Shown here: in pieces, positions 1 to 7,025 of the stretch
Layout of the letters: the number at the start of each line of letters is the position of its first letter
Position numbering within the stretch: position 1 is the stretch's first letter
Assembly: GCA_050115555.1 (NCBI GenBank)
Contig: JASFQI010000120.1
Coordinates: 1-12,943, forward strand
Source of the DNA: JASFQI01 sp050115555
GTDB lineage: Bacteria; Desulfobacterota; DSM-4660; Desulfatiglandales; HGW-15
Reading direction: 5' to 3'
DNA: 12,943 bases
Notes under the pieces: generated by a model
The model's input: the letters and a program-made list of their open reading frames with translations, nothing else
What the model was told of the DNA's origin: nothing
Database searches by the model: none
Translations under genes and position numbers: made by a program

Positions 1-197
1 TTGAGCAGACGGACATGATGGGCGTGTACGGCCGCCTCCGCTTTGATCCCAAAAGCCACCAGGTCATTCCGGCCACAAATCCCGAGGAAGGCGCTGTGGG
101 CACGATTCTCCAGTGGCAGGACGAAAAGCGGGTGGTCGTTTATCCCGAGAGCATCGCCACCGGCGAGATCCTGCTCCCTCCGTGGATGAAAAAGTAG
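1..197 (+). CDS. Branched-chain amino-acid-type ABC transporter substrate-binding protein, C-terminal fragment
   Basis: Only the last 65 or so codons are present; the gene enters from the left edge with full codons from base 3. The visible tail contains GVYGRLRFDPKSHQV, then a GAVGTILQWQ stretch, VVVYPESIATGEI and the ending LPPWMKK. This is the typical C-terminus of the LivJ/LivK-like periplasmic type I binding proteins that feed Liv transporters. It would capture the substrate in the periplasm and hand it to the LivH/LivM permeases encoded next. Its position directly upstream of livHMGF on the same strand supports this. The ligand cannot be told from this fragment; leucine-type amino acids, amides, urea and aromatic acids are all carried by members of the family. 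The role is well supported, the ligand unknown. Confidence 0.85.
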   Translation, partial: EQTDMMGVYGRLRFDPKSHQVIPATNPEEGAVGTILQWQDEKRVVVYPESIATGEILLPPWMKK

Positions 198-483
198 TTT
201 TCGGACGCCCGTCCGCCGTGGCGGAATCCGGCGCGCACCCGGGAAAATCGTGGCGTATTCCCACGTGAATCCCTGGTGAGCTCATTGCCTGATCGGCGGG
301 GCGGGCGCACTCGTCCAAAGCGTGAGGTGCAGTGTATAAGGGCCCTGTGGCACCCTCGGATACCCTCTAGGGACGGCCTTGTCCCTGATGCGCCTCAGCC
401 GTTCACGGGTGAGAAACCAATCCGCCGGGGGGAGCGCAGCCTCCCGGCGGATGAGAACACCTCTTCCTGAAACGAGCTTACCC
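198..483 (+). other. Spacer between binding-protein gene and livH (286 nt), with hairpins
   Basis: No convincing gene was found here; the short reading frames have no good start signal and no recognisable product. The stretch is rich in small inverted repeats: CGGAC/GTCCG at 202-215, the overlapping TCCGCC/GGCGGA at 212-225, AGGGAC/GTCCCT at 369-386, and the strong hairpin at 422-450 listed separately. None is followed by a T-run, so they do not look like classical terminators. The likely purpose is processing or stabilising a transcript that carries the highly expressed binding protein and the less expressed permease genes. A promoter for livH cannot be excluded; TATAAG at 335-340 has no fitting -35 box. 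Confidence 0.5.
422..450 (+). promoter_or_regulatory. GC-rich intercistronic hairpin upstream of livH
   Basis: CCGCCGGGGGG (422-432) can pair with CCTCCCGGCGG (440-450) over 11 positions, ten Watson-Crick and one G-U, leaving a 7-nt loop. The sequence after it is ATGAGAACAC, without a U-run, so an intrinsic terminator is unlikely. It lies 33 nt before the livH start. The inferred role is an RNA-stabilising or processing element that lets the binding protein be made in excess over the permease. Confidence 0.55.
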
Positions 484-1350
484 ATGGATATTCTGATTTA
501 TGGAACGATCAACAGCGTCTCCCTGGCCCTGATGGCCCTGGGCTTCGCCTTGGTCTACGGCATCAGCCGTGTGGCGAACTTTGCACACGGCGCCCTGTAC
601 GTGGTCACCGGATTCATCACCTGGAGCCTCTTTAAAGGGGCGGGTCTGAACTACTTCCTGAGCATCGTTCTGGCGATGGTCTGCACCGGGCTGATCGGTG
701 CGGTCATCTACCGGTTTTTCCTGATTCGCGTTCGGGGCATGGCGATATCCGAGATTATCGCCTCCTATGCGATCGGTCTGGCGATTCTCGAGGGGTTCCG
801 GTGGGGCGGATTCAAGGGCATGACCTATACGCTTCCCTCCTTTATCGAGGGCAGCTTCATAGTGGCGGGCATCCCGGTGGATTATCATCGGGTCCTGGTG
901 GTGGTCATCGGGTTGGCGGTGGTTGGCTTCCTCTGGGCCTTCACCCATTTCACGCGGATCGGCCTGGCGCTTCGCGGGATGGCGCAGGACGAGCGGGCCG
1001 CCTTGATGCTGGGTATTGATTCCGATCTCATGGCCGTGGTGGCCATGAGCTTCGGTTCCATGCTCGCCGGGTTGGCTGCGGTGGTGCTCCTTCCCCTGGG
1101 AAACATCGTGGTGGAAAAGGGGTATGACGTGCTGATTCAGGCGATTGCAGTCTGCATCGTGGGAGGCCTGGGCAGCTGGTTCGGAGCCGTTGCAGCCGCC
1201 TTCATCATCGGATTCGCTCAGATCTTCACGGTGGTGTGGTGGGGGGCGCACTTTCAAATGGTGGTGGCCCTTCTGGCCATTATTCTGACGCTGGTCCTGC
1301 GGCCGTCCGGCCTGTTCGGGCGGCAAAAAGAGCTGGAAGAAAGGGTGTGA
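484..1350 (+). CDS. livH: Branched-chain-type ABC transporter permease LivH
   Basis: 288-aa inner-membrane permease, the usual LivH length. It starts MDILIYGTINSVSLALMALG, which matches the family N-terminus, so the ATG at 484 is chosen over an in-frame ATG at 379 that would add 35 polar residues unlike the family. The Shine-Dalgarno is weak. The protein is almost entirely hydrophobic helices. The cytoplasmic coupling loop is visible as LRGMAQDERAALMLGID (about residues 162-179), followed by a conserved VGGLGSWFGAVAAAFIIG segment (about 226-243). It pairs with LivM to form the membrane channel. The gene is 3 nt upstream of livM and part of the livHMGF operon. Family assignment is firm; the transported compound is not shown by the sequence. 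Confidence 0.93.
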   Translation: MDILIYGTINSVSLALMALGFALVYGISRVANFAHGALYVVTGFITWSLFKGAGLNYFLSIVLAMVCTGLIGAVIYRFFLIRVRGMAISEIIASYAIGLAILEGFRWGGFKGMTYTLPSFIEGSFIVAGIPVDYHRVLVVVIGLAVVGFLWAFTHFTRIGLALRGMAQDERAALMLGIDSDLMAVVAMSFGSMLAGLAAVVLLPLGNIVVEKGYDVLIQAIAVCIVGGLGSWFGAVAAAFIIGFAQIFTVVWWGAHFQMVVALLAIILTLVLRPSGLFGRQKELEERV

Positions 1351-1353
1351 GCG

Positions 1354-2367
1354 GTGAATGACGAACAGCGACGCAAGGAACGTCTGGACCGGGGCATCAA
1401 GGTCCGCGCGGACAGTTTGTACGCCCTGATGAGCTGGCGGGAACTGGGGTACCTGACCCTACCACGCTTCGTGTTCATCGCGGGCATCCTGGTCATGCCG
1501 TTCCTCATGCCGAGCATGTACTGGCAGCGTGTCATTTCGGTGGTTTGTATTTATGCTATTCTAGCCATGAGCTTCGATCTTCTGGCCCACTACGTGGGGC
1601 TCGTGAGCCTGGGTGGCGCCTTTTTCATCGGGACCGGGGGATACATCGCCGCGGTCCTGAACACCTCGCTGGGGGTCCCGCCTCTCGTGGCCATTCCCAT
1701 TGCCGCAATCGCGGGTGGGGTGATCTGCACGATCCTCCTGCTCCCCTGCCTTCCTCTTCGGGGGGTCTACTTCGCCATCGTAACGCTCATGTACCCCCTG
1801 GCCCTGGCCCGTGTCATCGAGGCATTGGACATCCTGGGGGGCACGGACGGTATCCTGGGGGTGGAAAGCTTCCCGAACCGGTGGGTGGAGCAGTACTTCG
1901 TGATTGCTATGGTGCTTTTGTTCCTTTTCGGTCTGCGCCGACTCGTAAACGTGGATCTGGGGCTGGTGCTCCGGGCCGTGAAGGACAATGATCAGGCGGT
2001 CAAGGCCTCGGGGATGAGCATTACCTTTTTCAAAGCACTTGCGGTTTTTATCGCCTCGGGCATGGGATGCCTGGCTGGTGCCTGCATTGTGCACATCTAC
2101 ATGTGGAGCGGGATTTCTCTCTTTGCCCTGGATTTTTCCATCCTGCCCATTGCAGCCACCGTGATCGGTGGCGGGGGTACTCTGGTGGGGCCCGTGCTCG
2201 GGTGCTTTATTCTTGTGCCGATCTCCGAGCTCCTCCGGGAGTTCGGGACCCTTCGCATCGTCGCCTACTCCGTGATTCTGATGGCGTTCGTCGTGTTTCG
2301 AAGCGAGGGCATTATGAACTACGGACAGCGCAAGTACCATCAGTTCGAAAGGTGGGTGAAGGTATGA
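1354..2367 (+). CDS. livM: Branched-chain-type ABC transporter permease LivM
   Basis: 337-aa inner-membrane permease starting at GTG (1354), three bases after the livH stop, with a GAAAGGG ribosome site in the end of livH. The ATG at 1358 is out of frame. The first 36 or so residues are charged and cytoplasmic (MNDEQRRKERLDRG onward), a common LivM feature, then hydrophobic helices begin. Family landmarks are GGTDGI near residue 162 and the coupling loop RAVKDNDQAVKASGM near residues 207-221, plus the late IGGGGTLVGPVLG segment. It forms the second half of the channel with LivH. The stop overlaps the livG start (ATGA), indicating translational coupling. Confidence 0.93.
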   Translation: MNDEQRRKERLDRGIKVRADSLYALMSWRELGYLTLPRFVFIAGILVMPFLMPSMYWQRVISVVCIYAILAMSFDLLAHYVGLVSLGGAFFIGTGGYIAAVLNTSLGVPPLVAIPIAAIAGGVICTILLLPCLPLRGVYFAIVTLMYPLALARVIEALDILGGTDGILGVESFPNRWVEQYFVIAMVLLFLFGLRRLVNVDLGLVLRAVKDNDQAVKASGMSITFFKALAVFIASGMGCLAGACIVHIYMWSGISLFALDFSILPIAATVIGGGGTLVGPVLGCFILVPISELLREFGTLRIVAYSVILMAFVVFRSEGIMNYGQRKYHQFERWVKV

Positions 2368-3152
2368 GCAGGGAAACGATTCTTCGGGTGCAGGACGTCA
2401 CCAAGACATTCGGCGGAATTCTGGCCTTGAACCGGTTGAGCTTTGATGTGGGGCGCGGGGAGGTTTTGGGGATTATCGGACCCAACGGATCGGGCAAGAC
2501 CACCGTGGTCAACTGCATTACCGGGTTCGTGCGGATGAGCTCCGGAAAGGTGTTCTTTAAAGACAAGGATATCAGCGGCAAGCCGCCGCACAAAATCGCC
2601 GATATGGGGGTCACGAGGACCTTCCAGGTCATGCGTCCCTATTACAGCCTTCCGGCCTATAAGAACCTGGTGATCCCCCTGTTCTCCCCGAGAGCGCGTC
2701 GCACCGGCGGGTGGAGGGGCGGAGGGAAGCTCGGCGACCGGAACACGGTCGGGATCGACATTCTGGAGGAGATCGGGTTCGAGCGGGACTCCTTTGTCCC
2801 GTACAAGATGGCCTCCACGCTGCCCACAGGGTATCTGAAACGACTCGAACTCGCCCGGTGCCTGGCGCTTCAACCCGAGGTCATTCTTTGCGACGAGGTG
2901 TTTTCGGGGCTGAGCATGAGCGAGATCGCCAGTATGGTCCCGCTCATCGAGCGCATTCAGATGGACGGAATTACAGTGGTGATGATCGAGCACCGGTTGA
3001 GAGAGCTTTTTCGCGTGGCCAATCGCGTCGTCGTCCTCAACTTCGGTGAGAAGCTCATGGAGGGAGCACCGGAAGAGGTGATGTCGGACGAGCGGGTGCG
3101 GGAGGCGTACTTCGGGTCCGAGGAGGTGGAGGAGGTCATGACCTATGCTTGA
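2364..3152 (+). CDS. livG: Branched-chain-type ABC transporter ATP-binding protein LivG
   Basis: 262-aa cytoplasmic ATPase. The ATG at 2364 overlaps the livM stop by 4 nt and gives the family N-terminus; longer in-frame starts inside livM are rejected. Walker A is GPNGSGKT (39-46) and the Q-loop glutamine lies in TRTFQVMRP (Q88). Several later motifs are unusual. The ABC signature reads LPTGY (153-157) instead of LSGGQ or the LivG-type LPYGQ; Walker B reads ILCDEVFSGL, keeping D177 and E178 but with Val for the usual Pro; the switch histidine H210 is present (MIEHR). A Gly/Arg-rich insert occupies about residues 109-124. It should still bind ATP and dimerise with LivF, but may be a divergent LivG. 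No frameshift is seen. Confidence 0.9.
   Translation: MSRETILRVQDVTKTFGGILALNRLSFDVGRGEVLGIIGPNGSGKTTVVNCITGFVRMSSGKVFFKDKDISGKPPHKIADMGVTRTFQVMRPYYSLPAYKNLVIPLFSPRARRTGGWRGGGKLGDRNTVGIDILEEIGFERDSFVPYKMASTLPTGYLKRLELARCLALQPEVILCDEVFSGLSMSEIASMVPLIERIQMDGITVVMIEHRLRELFRVANRVVVLNFGEKLMEGAPEEVMSDERVREAYFGSEEVEEVMTYA
3131..3135 (+). promoter_or_regulatory. Ribosome binding site for livF
   Basis: A perfect GGAGG lies 9 nt before the ATG at 3145, inside the end of livG. It fixes the livF start and implies coupled translation of the overlapping livG-livF pair. Confidence 0.7.
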
Positions 3153-3897
3153 AGCTGCGGATCTGATGGTCTTCTACGAGAACATGCTGGCGCTCAACAA
3201 CGTGAGCATCCGATGCGAGGAGAATCAGATCGTCGGGGTGTTCGGGGCGAACAGCGCGGGCAAGTCCACACTCATGTACACGCTTTCCGGCATCATGGAG
3301 GACATTCGCAAGAAGGAGGAGATGGCCGGAGGGGAGCGCATTACCGTGCTCGGGCGGGTGGAGTACATGGGCAAGGACGTAACCCATCTCAAGCCGAGCC
3401 GGCGGGCCCGCTTGGGAATCGTGCTGTGTCCGGAGCGCCGGAGGATTTTTAACGAGAGCAGCGTGCTCGAGAACCTTCGAATCGGGGGGTACCTGGCCTC
3501 CCCAAAGGAGGCACGTGAAACCCTGGACTATGTGTTCCAGCTGTTTCCTGCATTGACCAAGCTTTCAAAGCGGGTAGGCGGATTTCTGAGCGGCGGAGAA
3601 CAGCAGATGCTCGCCATTGGTCGGGCGCTCATGGCTCAGCCGCGCATGCTTCTTCTGGACGAACCGCTTATGGGTTTGAGCCCCCTGATTCAGGCGGTGC
3701 TCGTTCGATCCACCCGTGAGATCCGGGATCAACGCGGAATCTCGATCATTGTGACCGAGCAGTATGCGCGGCCGGTGCTTCCCATCGTGGATTACGCCTT
3801 TATCCTGGAGAACGGCGCCGCTGTGCTGGAGGGATCCCGGAAGGAAGTGCTGGACAACCCGGATGTGCGCTCCGCGTACTTCGGTGTGGAGGAGTAG
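3145..3897 (+). CDS. livF: Branched-chain-type ABC transporter ATP-binding protein LivF
   Basis: 250-aa ATPase, second motor subunit of the Liv transporter. Its start overlaps livG by 8 nt. Walker A is GANSAGKS (34-41), the signature is the canonical LSGGE (148-152), Walker B is MLLLDEPLMGLS with D172 and E173, and the switch region is VTEQY (LivF proteins usually have VEQN here). The CPERRRIF segment near 95-102 corresponds to the LivF-specific VPEGRRIF. At 250 residues it is a little longer than the common 235 or so, owing to a charged insert near residues 51-68. It has a better-conserved signature than its partner LivG, so the heterodimer may be functionally asymmetric. Confidence 0.92.
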   Translation: MLEAADLMVFYENMLALNNVSIRCEENQIVGVFGANSAGKSTLMYTLSGIMEDIRKKEEMAGGERITVLGRVEYMGKDVTHLKPSRRARLGIVLCPERRRIFNESSVLENLRIGGYLASPKEARETLDYVFQLFPALTKLSKRVGGFLSGGEQQMLAIGRALMAQPRMLLLDEPLMGLSPLIQAVLVRSTREIRDQRGISIIVTEQYARPVLPIVDYAFILENGAAVLEGSRKEVLDNPDVRSAYFGVEE

Positions 3898-3904
3898 GCT
3901 CGAA

Positions 3905-5557
3905 ATGAAGATTTCCGAAGAAGAACTCACCAGAGAGCTGACGTTCACGCGCTTCGACCGCATGAGCGAAAAATTCCCCGAGCGACCTGCGGTCATCTAT
4001 CTGGGCACGCGTTTTTCCTACGCAAGGCTGCGGGAGCTGAGTGAGCGATTCGCGGGCTCCCTGGCCGACATGGGCGTCAAAAAAGGCGATCGCGTGATGA
4101 TCTACACGGCAAACTGCGTCCAGTGGCTGATCGCGTTTCTAGGCATTCAGCGGCTGGGTGCGGTGCTCGTGCCGGTCTCACCCATTTACACCTCCTTTGA
4201 GATCGAGTACATGATCAAGGACTCGGGTGCGGAGACCGTGATTTGCCAGGACACGAACTTCTGTTACGTCAAAGAAGTGTTCCGGAGCACAGGGCTCAAG
4301 CGGGCGATCGTAACGAATTTGGCGGACTTGATCCCTGCATGGAAACGCTTCCTGGGTGTCCTCTTCGACCGCATTCCCAACGGCAAGGTGGATCGCGACG
4401 AACGTGTGGTCTCGTTCCGCTCCATGCTGCGCCACCCCCCGCTCCGCGAGAAACCCGATCTCGATCCCTGGAAGGACCTTTCATACATTCTGTACACCGG
4501 GGGGACCACGGGTTTTCCCAAGGGGGTCCCCGGCAGTCATATCGGCATGACCTCCTATGTGAACGACGTGACCGAGGATGTGGCCGGAGAGCATCTCAAG
4601 GAGGGGGAAGATGTGTACATTGCGGTGAACCCGCTCTTTCACATCATGGCCCTGGGCCTGTGTATGGCCATCGGGCTGAACAAGGGGAACTGCACGCTTC
4701 TTATGCCCATTCCCCAAGTGGATGCCATTATGGAGACCGTGGCGCAGCACCGGGCCCGCTGGTTTCTCGGGGTACCCGCTCTGTACCGCATGATCCTGGA
4801 AAACGATCGGCTGGATCAATACGACTTGAGCTCCTTGACGTACTGCTACTGTGGCGGAGACATGCTCCCGGCGGAAATATTCAAGCGATGGAAAGAGCGC
4901 TTCGGAAGGCCCATTTACCAGGTCTATGGCTCCACAGAAGCCGGACATGTGACCTACAGCCGCATCGACGGGAAGCCGGAGCCTGCCACCATCGGCCTGC
5001 CCCTTGCGAGCCGGGAGTGCCTGGTAGTGGATCCGGAAACCCTGGAGCCGATCCCCCCCGGGGAGAGCGGGGAGCTGGTGGTCACCTCTCCCTACACCAT
5101 GAAGAAGTACTGGAATAAGCCTGAGGAAACGGCGCGTTCCTACGTGGAGATTCAGGGAAAGACGTTTTACCGGATGGGGGATTTCGTGAAACAACAGGAG
5201 GACGGTCAACTGGTGTATGTGGAGCGCTCCGCAGACATTATCAAGCACAAGGGATACAGGGTGTCCGCTTCCGAGGTGGAGGCCGTTCTTCAGGACCATC
5301 CCACTGTGATCGGGGCCTGCGTGGTGGGGGTGCCGGATCGCAAGGTGGGTGAACGCATCAAGGCGATTGTGGTGCTCAAGGAGGATGCCCGCGGTGTCGG
5401 AGGGACTGAGCTCCTCCGGTGGTGCCGGGAAAGACTCGCCCCGTACAAGCTTCCGGGGTACATCGAGTTTCGCGATATGCTGCCCAAGAGCAAGGTGGGC
5501 AAGCTGCTCCGCCGGGAAATCCGGGACGAGGAGAGGAGGCGGACCACGGGAAGTTAA
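3905..5557 (+). CDS. AMP-forming acyl-CoA ligase (ANL superfamily)
   Basis: 550-aa cytoplasmic enzyme that would activate a carboxylic acid with ATP to an acyl-adenylate and then to an acyl-CoA thioester. ANL motifs appear in order: the phosphate loop YTGGTTGFPKG (from residue 197), YGSTEAG (from 341), RMGD with D426, VERSADIIKHKGYRVSASEVE near 439-459, and the C-terminal PKSKVGKLLRRE, whose lysine is the expected adenylation lysine. The ATG at 3905 is chosen because it follows livF by 7 nt, has a GGAGG inside the end of livF, and gives a family-type N-terminus; the frame is open further upstream but overlaps livF. Substrate class (fatty, aromatic or branched acid) is not readable from the motifs. 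Its place in the liv operon suggests that it acts on the imported compound. Confidence 0.9.
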   Translation: MKISEEELTRELTFTRFDRMSEKFPERPAVIYLGTRFSYARLRELSERFAGSLADMGVKKGDRVMIYTANCVQWLIAFLGIQRLGAVLVPVSPIYTSFEIEYMIKDSGAETVICQDTNFCYVKEVFRSTGLKRAIVTNLADLIPAWKRFLGVLFDRIPNGKVDRDERVVSFRSMLRHPPLREKPDLDPWKDLSYILYTGGTTGFPKGVPGSHIGMTSYVNDVTEDVAGEHLKEGEDVYIAVNPLFHIMALGLCMAIGLNKGNCTLLMPIPQVDAIMETVAQHRARWFLGVPALYRMILENDRLDQYDLSSLTYCYCGGDMLPAEIFKRWKERFGRPIYQVYGSTEAGHVTYSRIDGKPEPATIGLPLASRECLVVDPETLEPIPPGESGELVVTSPYTMKKYWNKPEETARSYVEIQGKTFYRMGDFVKQQEDGQLVYVERSADIIKHKGYRVSASEVEAVLQDHPTVIGACVVGVPDRKVGERIKAIVVLKEDARGVGGTELLRWCRERLAPYKLPGYIEFRDMLPKSKVGKLLRREIRDEERRRTTGS

Positions 5558-5710
5558 GCACGGCCTTTTCGAAATGGAATGACGCCTGCTCCCTGTTGCA
5601 TGAAGACGCAGAGATAACCTGAAGGGGCAGAGGAGAGGTCGATGAAGGGGGATGGAACGCGCGGGGACATTCAGAATCTGAACATCTGACGATTTAGGGG
5701 GGCAAGGACC

Positions 5711-6283
5711 ATGGACGTATGGCAAGCCATGCAGGAACGGCGAAGCTGCCGAAGTTTTCGACCCGACCCGGTAGATCCTAAAACGGTGGAACGCATTCTC
5801 GAAGCGGGGACCTGGGCGCCTTCTCCGCTGAACATGCAACCCTGGCAGTTCGTGGTGGTGACCTCATCTGAGGTTCGGGAGGCCGTGTTCCAGGAAGCCG
5901 AGAGGTGCCGTGCCTGGGCTAGAGAAGAGAGCGGCTGGGAATGGCTTGACAAGTACCAGGTGGATTTTCTTCGACAGACGCCCGTGCTCGTGGTCGTGAT
6001 CGGTGACCCCCGCAAGACCGGCGTGGATCAATTTCAGCAGGAAGGAAACGTGGCTTATCAGCACGCGTGTGCGGCCGCCATTCAGAACATGCTCCTGGCT
6101 GCGCATGCACTGGGTCTTGGAGGATTGTGGTTCACTTTTTTCGATCGGACGAACCTGAGAGGAATCCTTGACGTGGAGAAGGAGCGGATGCCCGTGGGAA
6201 TCGTCTGCCTGGGTCATCCCGACAAAGCACCGCGACCGATCCCGAGAAAGGCTGCGTCCGAAAAGACACGCAACATCGGCTGA
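5711..6283 (+). CDS. Nitroreductase-family FMN oxidoreductase
   Basis: 190-aa protein of the nitroreductase family, at the compact end of the usual range of about 170-220. The N-terminal FMN-phosphate motif is ERRSCRSF (residues 9-16), followed by the family segment APSPLNMQPWQFVVV (36-50) and the late GLGGLWFT (135-142). PVGIVCLGHPD (161-171) is the typical end of the fold. Such enzymes are usually FMN-binding homodimers that reduce nitro compounds, quinones or flavins with NAD(P)H, but many serve unknown substrates. A purine-rich ribosome site (AGGGGGGCAAGG) precedes the ATG. It lies 153 nt after the ligase on the same strand and might be read through from it; no terminator is evident between them. 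Family certain, substrate unknown. Confidence 0.9.
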   Translation: MDVWQAMQERRSCRSFRPDPVDPKTVERILEAGTWAPSPLNMQPWQFVVVTSSEVREAVFQEAERCRAWAREESGWEWLDKYQVDFLRQTPVLVVVIGDPRKTGVDQFQQEGNVAYQHACAAAIQNMLLAAHALGLGGLWFTFFDRTNLRGILDVEKERMPVGIVCLGHPDKAPRPIPRKAASEKTRNIG

Positions 6284-6299
6284 TTGAATCTCCCCGCGT

Positions 6300-6315
6300 T
6301 CCCGCCTTGGCGGGA
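6300..6315. repeat. REP-like small inverted repeat
   Basis: TCCCGCC and GGCGGGA form a perfect 7-bp inverted repeat separated by TT. Its sequence resembles the short TCCCGC...GCGGGA repeats scattered between genes in many bacterial genomes. It sits 17 nt after the nitroreductase stop and lacks a T-run, so it may protect or process the mRNA 3' end. A single copy in this window cannot prove a repeat family. Confidence 0.35.
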
Positions 6316-6355
6316 CAAGGAATGCGCGAGCAAGGCATTTTCAGCAGAATCGCTG

Positions 6356-6367
6356 CCGGCATGCCGG
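6356..6367. repeat. Perfect 12-bp palindrome upstream of the first response regulator
   Basis: CCGGCATGCCGG is a perfect 12-bp palindrome about 100 nt before the RR1 start at 6468 and 38 nt before the alternative start at 6405. It could be a site for a dimeric regulator or the second arm-like element of the REP-like region starting at 6300. Function unproven. Confidence 0.3.
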
Positions 6368-6457
6368 TCCTATTGCAATGTGCTCACGCAGGGGGTATGC
6401 TCAGATGTTCGGTCGTACAAAAGGCCCGAAGACCCTCAGGAAGCAGAGTGAACCATC

Positions 6458-6464
6458 GGAGGAG
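6458..6464 (+). promoter_or_regulatory. Ribosome binding site for response regulator RR1
   Basis: GGAGGAG lies 3 nt before the ATG at 6468 (5 nt from the GGAGG core). The same GGAGGAGCG string precedes the paralogous regulator at 12906, which supports this start. Confidence 0.65.
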
Positions 6465-6467
6465 CGC

Positions 6468-6983
6468 ATGACACAGAGCATTTTAGAAGGCAAGCGCCTT
6501 TTGGCAGTGGATGACGAGCCGGATGTGCTCGACACGCTGGAAGACCTGCTGGACGACATCAAGGATTTGACCTTGGATCGTGCCACGGATTACGAAACGG
6601 GATACCAGTTGCTCCGGTCGTGGACCTATGACCTGGTCATTCTCGACATCATGGGAGTTCGAGGATTCGACCTCCTGAACGCAGCCGTGCATTTGGGTTT
6701 CCCGGCGGTGATGCTCACGGCGCATGCTGTGTCGGTAGACGCCTTGAAAAATTCCATTGAACTGGGAGCGCGAGCCTACCTTCCCAAGGAGAGAATGACC
6801 GAGATCGTTCCTTTTCTTGAGGACGTGCTCGGCATGAGTCGTGCTGCGGGATGGCAGCGCGTATTCAAGCGGTTGGGAGGTTTTTTCGACACCACCTTCG
6901 GCGCTTCATGGCAGAAGAGCCACAAGGACTTCTGGCAGCAGGTGCAGGAGGGGAAGTACGAACCCTCCATCCTGAAGAAGTAG
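6468..6983 (+). CDS. Single-receiver response regulator with conserved C-terminal tail (RR1)
   Basis: 171-aa protein. Residues about 9-120 are a receiver domain: acidic pair D15/D16 in AVDDEPD, phospho-acceptor D60 in VILDIMGV, T84 in VMLTAHA and K107 in YLPKERM, so it should be phosphorylated by a histidine kinase. There is no DNA-binding domain. Instead about 50 residues follow, with FFDTTFG...W...DFW...KY at 139-164, which also occur in the paralogue at 12379-12906. The ATG at 6468 has a strong GGAGGAG; in-frame ATGs at 6405 and 6378 would add 21 or 30 residues, including an MFGR segment echoed upstream of the kinase at 11602. Output is probably protein-protein contact, through the receiver or the tail. 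The likely kinase partner is encoded 4.6 kb downstream. Confidence 0.85.
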   Translation: MTQSILEGKRLLAVDDEPDVLDTLEDLLDDIKDLTLDRATDYETGYQLLRSWTYDLVILDIMGVRGFDLLNAAVHLGFPAVMLTAHAVSVDALKNSIELGARAYLPKERMTEIVPFLEDVLGMSRAAGWQRVFKRLGGFFDTTFGASWQKSHKDFWQQVQEGKYEPSILKK

Positions 6984-7025
6984 CGGAAGAAGAGTCCGCG
7001 AAAGACCCGCCTCGGACCCCTCCCT

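Noticed and set aside
276..470. Small plus-strand frame in the livH upstream spacer
   Set aside because: Arg/Pro-rich, no ribosome site, no recognisable sequence, and it contains the hairpin at 422-450.
478..1326. 282-codon minus-strand frame opposite livH
   Set aside because: Polar, His/Gln-rich translation that mirrors a hydrophobic permease; no motif and no ribosome site. Similar shadows opposite livM (1561-2340) and livG (2340-2993) were dropped for the same reason.
2067..2363. Upstream in-frame extension of livG inside livM
   Set aside because: It would overlap livM by 300 nt and adds a Cys/Arg-rich stretch unlike any LivG. ATG 2364 overlapping the livM stop fits the family.
4481..5839. 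452-codon open frame on the minus strand opposite the acyl-CoA ligase
   Set aside because: The plus-strand ligase carries all ANL motifs across the region. The antisense product is rich in His, Pro and Arg with no domain, typical of a GC-rich shadow frame.
6984..7025. Possible GTCCG/CGGAC stem as an RR1 terminator
   Set aside because: Five-bp stem with a 14-nt loop and only a broken T-stretch; too weak to call.
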